Below are positions 12,588 through 14,100 of a stretch of DNA of 14,100 nt, piece after piece. A program made the position numbers and the translations under genes. Below the pieces are notes generated by a model. That model made no database searches. It was not told the origin of the DNA and saw nothing but the letters and a program-made list of their open reading frames with translations. Source of the DNA: Clostridia bacterium (GTDB taxonomy: Bacteria; Bacillota_A; Clostridia; Oscillospirales; CAG-272); the NCBI GenBank assembly GCA_017462445.1, contig JAFTRB010000078.1, positions 1 to 14,100 on the forward strand. Direction: 5' to 3'. How positions within the stretch are numbered: position 1 is the first letter of the stretch; each line of letters begins with the position of its first letter.

Positions 12588-14100
12588 ATGAAACTGAATT
12601 ATAACGGTGATGTGTATGAGGGCGAGGGCTACGGAAATGTAAGGCACGGCTACGGTGTGATGCGCTATAGCAATGGCAATCGTTATGAGGGGCAGTTCGT
12701 CGATGATTATATGCAGGGAAAGGGAAAATACTTTTTTGCAGACGGTGGATATTACGAGGGAGATTTCTATCAATCCTTCTTTGAAGGACACGGCGAGCGA
12801 CACGAATACAAAGGAGCATATTATATCGGCGAGTTTAAGCGGGATTTGTACGACGGTCACGGTAAAATTGTTTGGCCGTGCGGCGATTGGCACGAGGGTG
12901 AATTTGCAAATGGAAAAATGCATGGAAGAGGAAAAGCCTCGTATGATGGATATCTTTATGTCGGCGAGTGGAGCGACGGCCGTTTTTGCGGCAAGGGAGT
13001 AATAACTTGTCCCGACGGCACGACCTTTGACGGAGAATGGGATGACGGTTATGGCGCAAGCGTTGTTGCCACCTTCGCAGGCGGAGTGGTTAAGCAGGGG
13101 CGGGTCATATACAGAAAATTCATTCCTATCGGTGTTGTCACTCATAAGACGGTAACCTACTCCAATGGCACCTATGTCGGTGATATAGTGGATGGAAAGC
13201 GGCACGGCAAGGGGAAATACACCTTTGATAACGGAGCGGTTTATGAGGGTGACTGGGAAAATGGCTTGCGTGACGGAACAGGTGTGCTGACCACTTCCAC
13301 ATATACATACAGCGGAGACTTTTATAGAGACCGTCGAAGTGGTGAAGGCGTGATAACCTACAAGGACGGAACAAAAAGAAGCGGAAACTGGTTAGATGAC
13401 GAAAATGCCACGCATGTAACCGAGGAGGATAAACGGGGCAACAAAATATCCGGCACGATTGTAGACGGTAATTTTATTCCGGAAACCACACCGGGCTACA
13501 TAATGAAATGGTACAACAATGGCTATTACCACGGCATTATGAAAAACGGCACTCGCTTTGGGGAGGGCGTATATCTCTGGAAAAACGGCAATTCCTTTGC
13601 AGGACAATGGCGCCGTGAACGGTTTGGCAAGGGCATATTCATATATGCAGACGGAACTGTGATAAAGGGAATATGGGTAGGCTCACAGTTTGCCTATGAT
13701 GCCACCCGTATAAGTAAAAATGGTACAATACAAAAAGGACTTTATATACAGGACAAATTTATTCCGGACACAATGCCGGGCTTTGAGACGGTCAACCTTT
13801 CCGGCGGCGCCGGGAAATATATAGGGGTAAGGACAAATGGCAGACTCACAGGCTATGCCTGCGTAAAGTACAGCAACGGTGATATAGCGATAGGCGAGTT
13901 TGATGATGGCTATCTCGTTGGCAAGGGCGCGACAAGCTTTGCGGAGGACTTCCATGTAGGTATGTTTGTTAAGGGAACTCCGCAGGGGAAGGGAGTGTCC
14001 TATCTTGGTAACGGCGATGCGTATGAGGGCGACTGGCGCGGCTATGATGATGCCGACAATGTCAGCTTCTATAATGTGGGGAAAACCACACACGGCACAA
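12588..14100 (+). CDS. Large MORN-repeat protein, partial (3' end beyond window)
   Basis: The frame is open from ATG 12588 to the window edge (504 codons). GGGGGG lies four bases before the ATG. An in-frame ATG at 12576 would leave almost no leader, so 12588 is preferred. The product has no signal peptide or membrane segment. From residue 6 it is built of MORN units (Y-x-G-[DEQ]-[FW] then G-x-G), for example VYEGEGYGNVRHGYG, RYEGQF, YYIGEFKRDLYDGHG, WHEGEFANGKMHGRG, LYVGEWSDGRFCGKG, TYVGDIVDGKRHGKG, VYEGDWENGLRDGTG and AYEGDW, about 16 in all, some degenerate. Three FIP markers (KFIPIG, NFIPET, KFIPDT) about 118 and 95 residues apart suggest a longer repeating block. MORN repeats form beta-hairpin rods that bind lipids or proteins. 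Bacterial examples are mostly uncharacterised, so no specific role can be given. A C-terminal domain may lie beyond the edge. Confidence 0.92.
   Translation, partial: MKLNYNGDVYEGEGYGNVRHGYGVMRYSNGNRYEGQFVDDYMQGKGKYFFADGGYYEGDFYQSFFEGHGERHEYKGAYYIGEFKRDLYDGHGKIVWPCGDWHEGEFANGKMHGRGKASYDGYLYVGEWSDGRFCGKGVITCPDGTTFDGEWDDGYGASVVATFAGGVVKQGRVIYRKFIPIGVVTHKTVTYSNGTYVGDIVDGKRHGKGKYTFDNGAVYEGDWENGLRDGTGVLTTSTYTYSGDFYRDRRSGEGVITYKDGTKRSGNWLDDENATHVTEEDKRGNKISGTIVDGNFIPETTPGYIMKWYNNGYYHGIMKNGTRFGEGVYLWKNGNSFAGQWRRERFGKGIFIYADGTVIKGIWVGSQFAYDATRISKNGTIQKGLYIQDKFIPDTMPGFETVNLSGGAGKYIGVRTNGRLTGYACVKYSNGDIAIGEFDDGYLVGKGATSFAEDFHVGMFVKGTPQGKGVSYLGNGDAYEGDWRGYDDADNVSFYNVGKTTHGT

Noticed and set aside
12564..13205. 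Minus-strand open frames opposite the MORN gene (also 13683-14093)
   Set aside because: They are antisense to the MORN repeats, the composition is a mirror of the repeat codons, and there are no ribosome binding sites.
1..14100. CRISPR array, insertion sequence or rRNA
   Set aside because: No regularly spaced repeats, transposase motifs or rRNA-like sequence were seen on either strand.

Overview
The window suggests a Gram-positive Firmicute, most likely an uncultured gut Clostridia relative. Ribosome binding sites are strong AGGAGG types, sigma-A promoters are easy to see, terminators are classical, GC is about 55-60% with frequent ATA, AGA and AGG codons, and there is an intracellular GH78 rhamnosidase. 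This assignment is inference from sequence style; no marker gene is present.

Region 1 (1-5173, minus strand) is the head and packaging part of a tailed-phage late operon, read right to left: terminase small subunit, terminase large subunit, portal, an unknown 249-residue protein, a 47-residue protein, an acidic scaffold-like protein, and a further gene that runs off the left edge. Genes overlap by 4-8 bases or lie 13-15 bases apart, two of them start with GTG, and all frames are open. The terminase ATPase and nuclease residues are all present. No integrase, repressor or replication gene is visible on the right-hand side. About 330 noncoding bases (5174-5501) separate the module from the next unit.

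Region 2 (5502-8094, minus strand) is a self-contained AT-rich transcription unit with about 27-35% GC over most of its length. A strong double promoter (8060-8094) drives three genes: a membrane protein with a PH-like domain, a soluble protein with a duplicated motif and a CxxCG site that recalls polymorphic-toxin immunity proteins, and a membrane-anchored protein. The unit ends at an intrinsic terminator (5502-5541). It looks like an acquired cassette between phage-type and host-type DNA. None of the three genes can be named with certainty, and this is the part of the window most likely to hold something undescribed.

Region 3 (8227-12456, minus strand) is a host-type operon. A TTGACA-17-TAAAAT promoter drives an ABC-F ATPase, followed 9 bases later by a GH78 alpha-L-rhamnosidase and a strong hairpin terminator.

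Region 4 (12537-14100, plus strand) is divergent from region 3. A TTGACA-17-TATACT promoter drives a large MORN-repeat protein that continues past the right edge (504 residues seen, about 16 MORN-like units, with a longer repeat marked by FIP motifs).

No rRNA, tRNA, CRISPR array or transposase was found.
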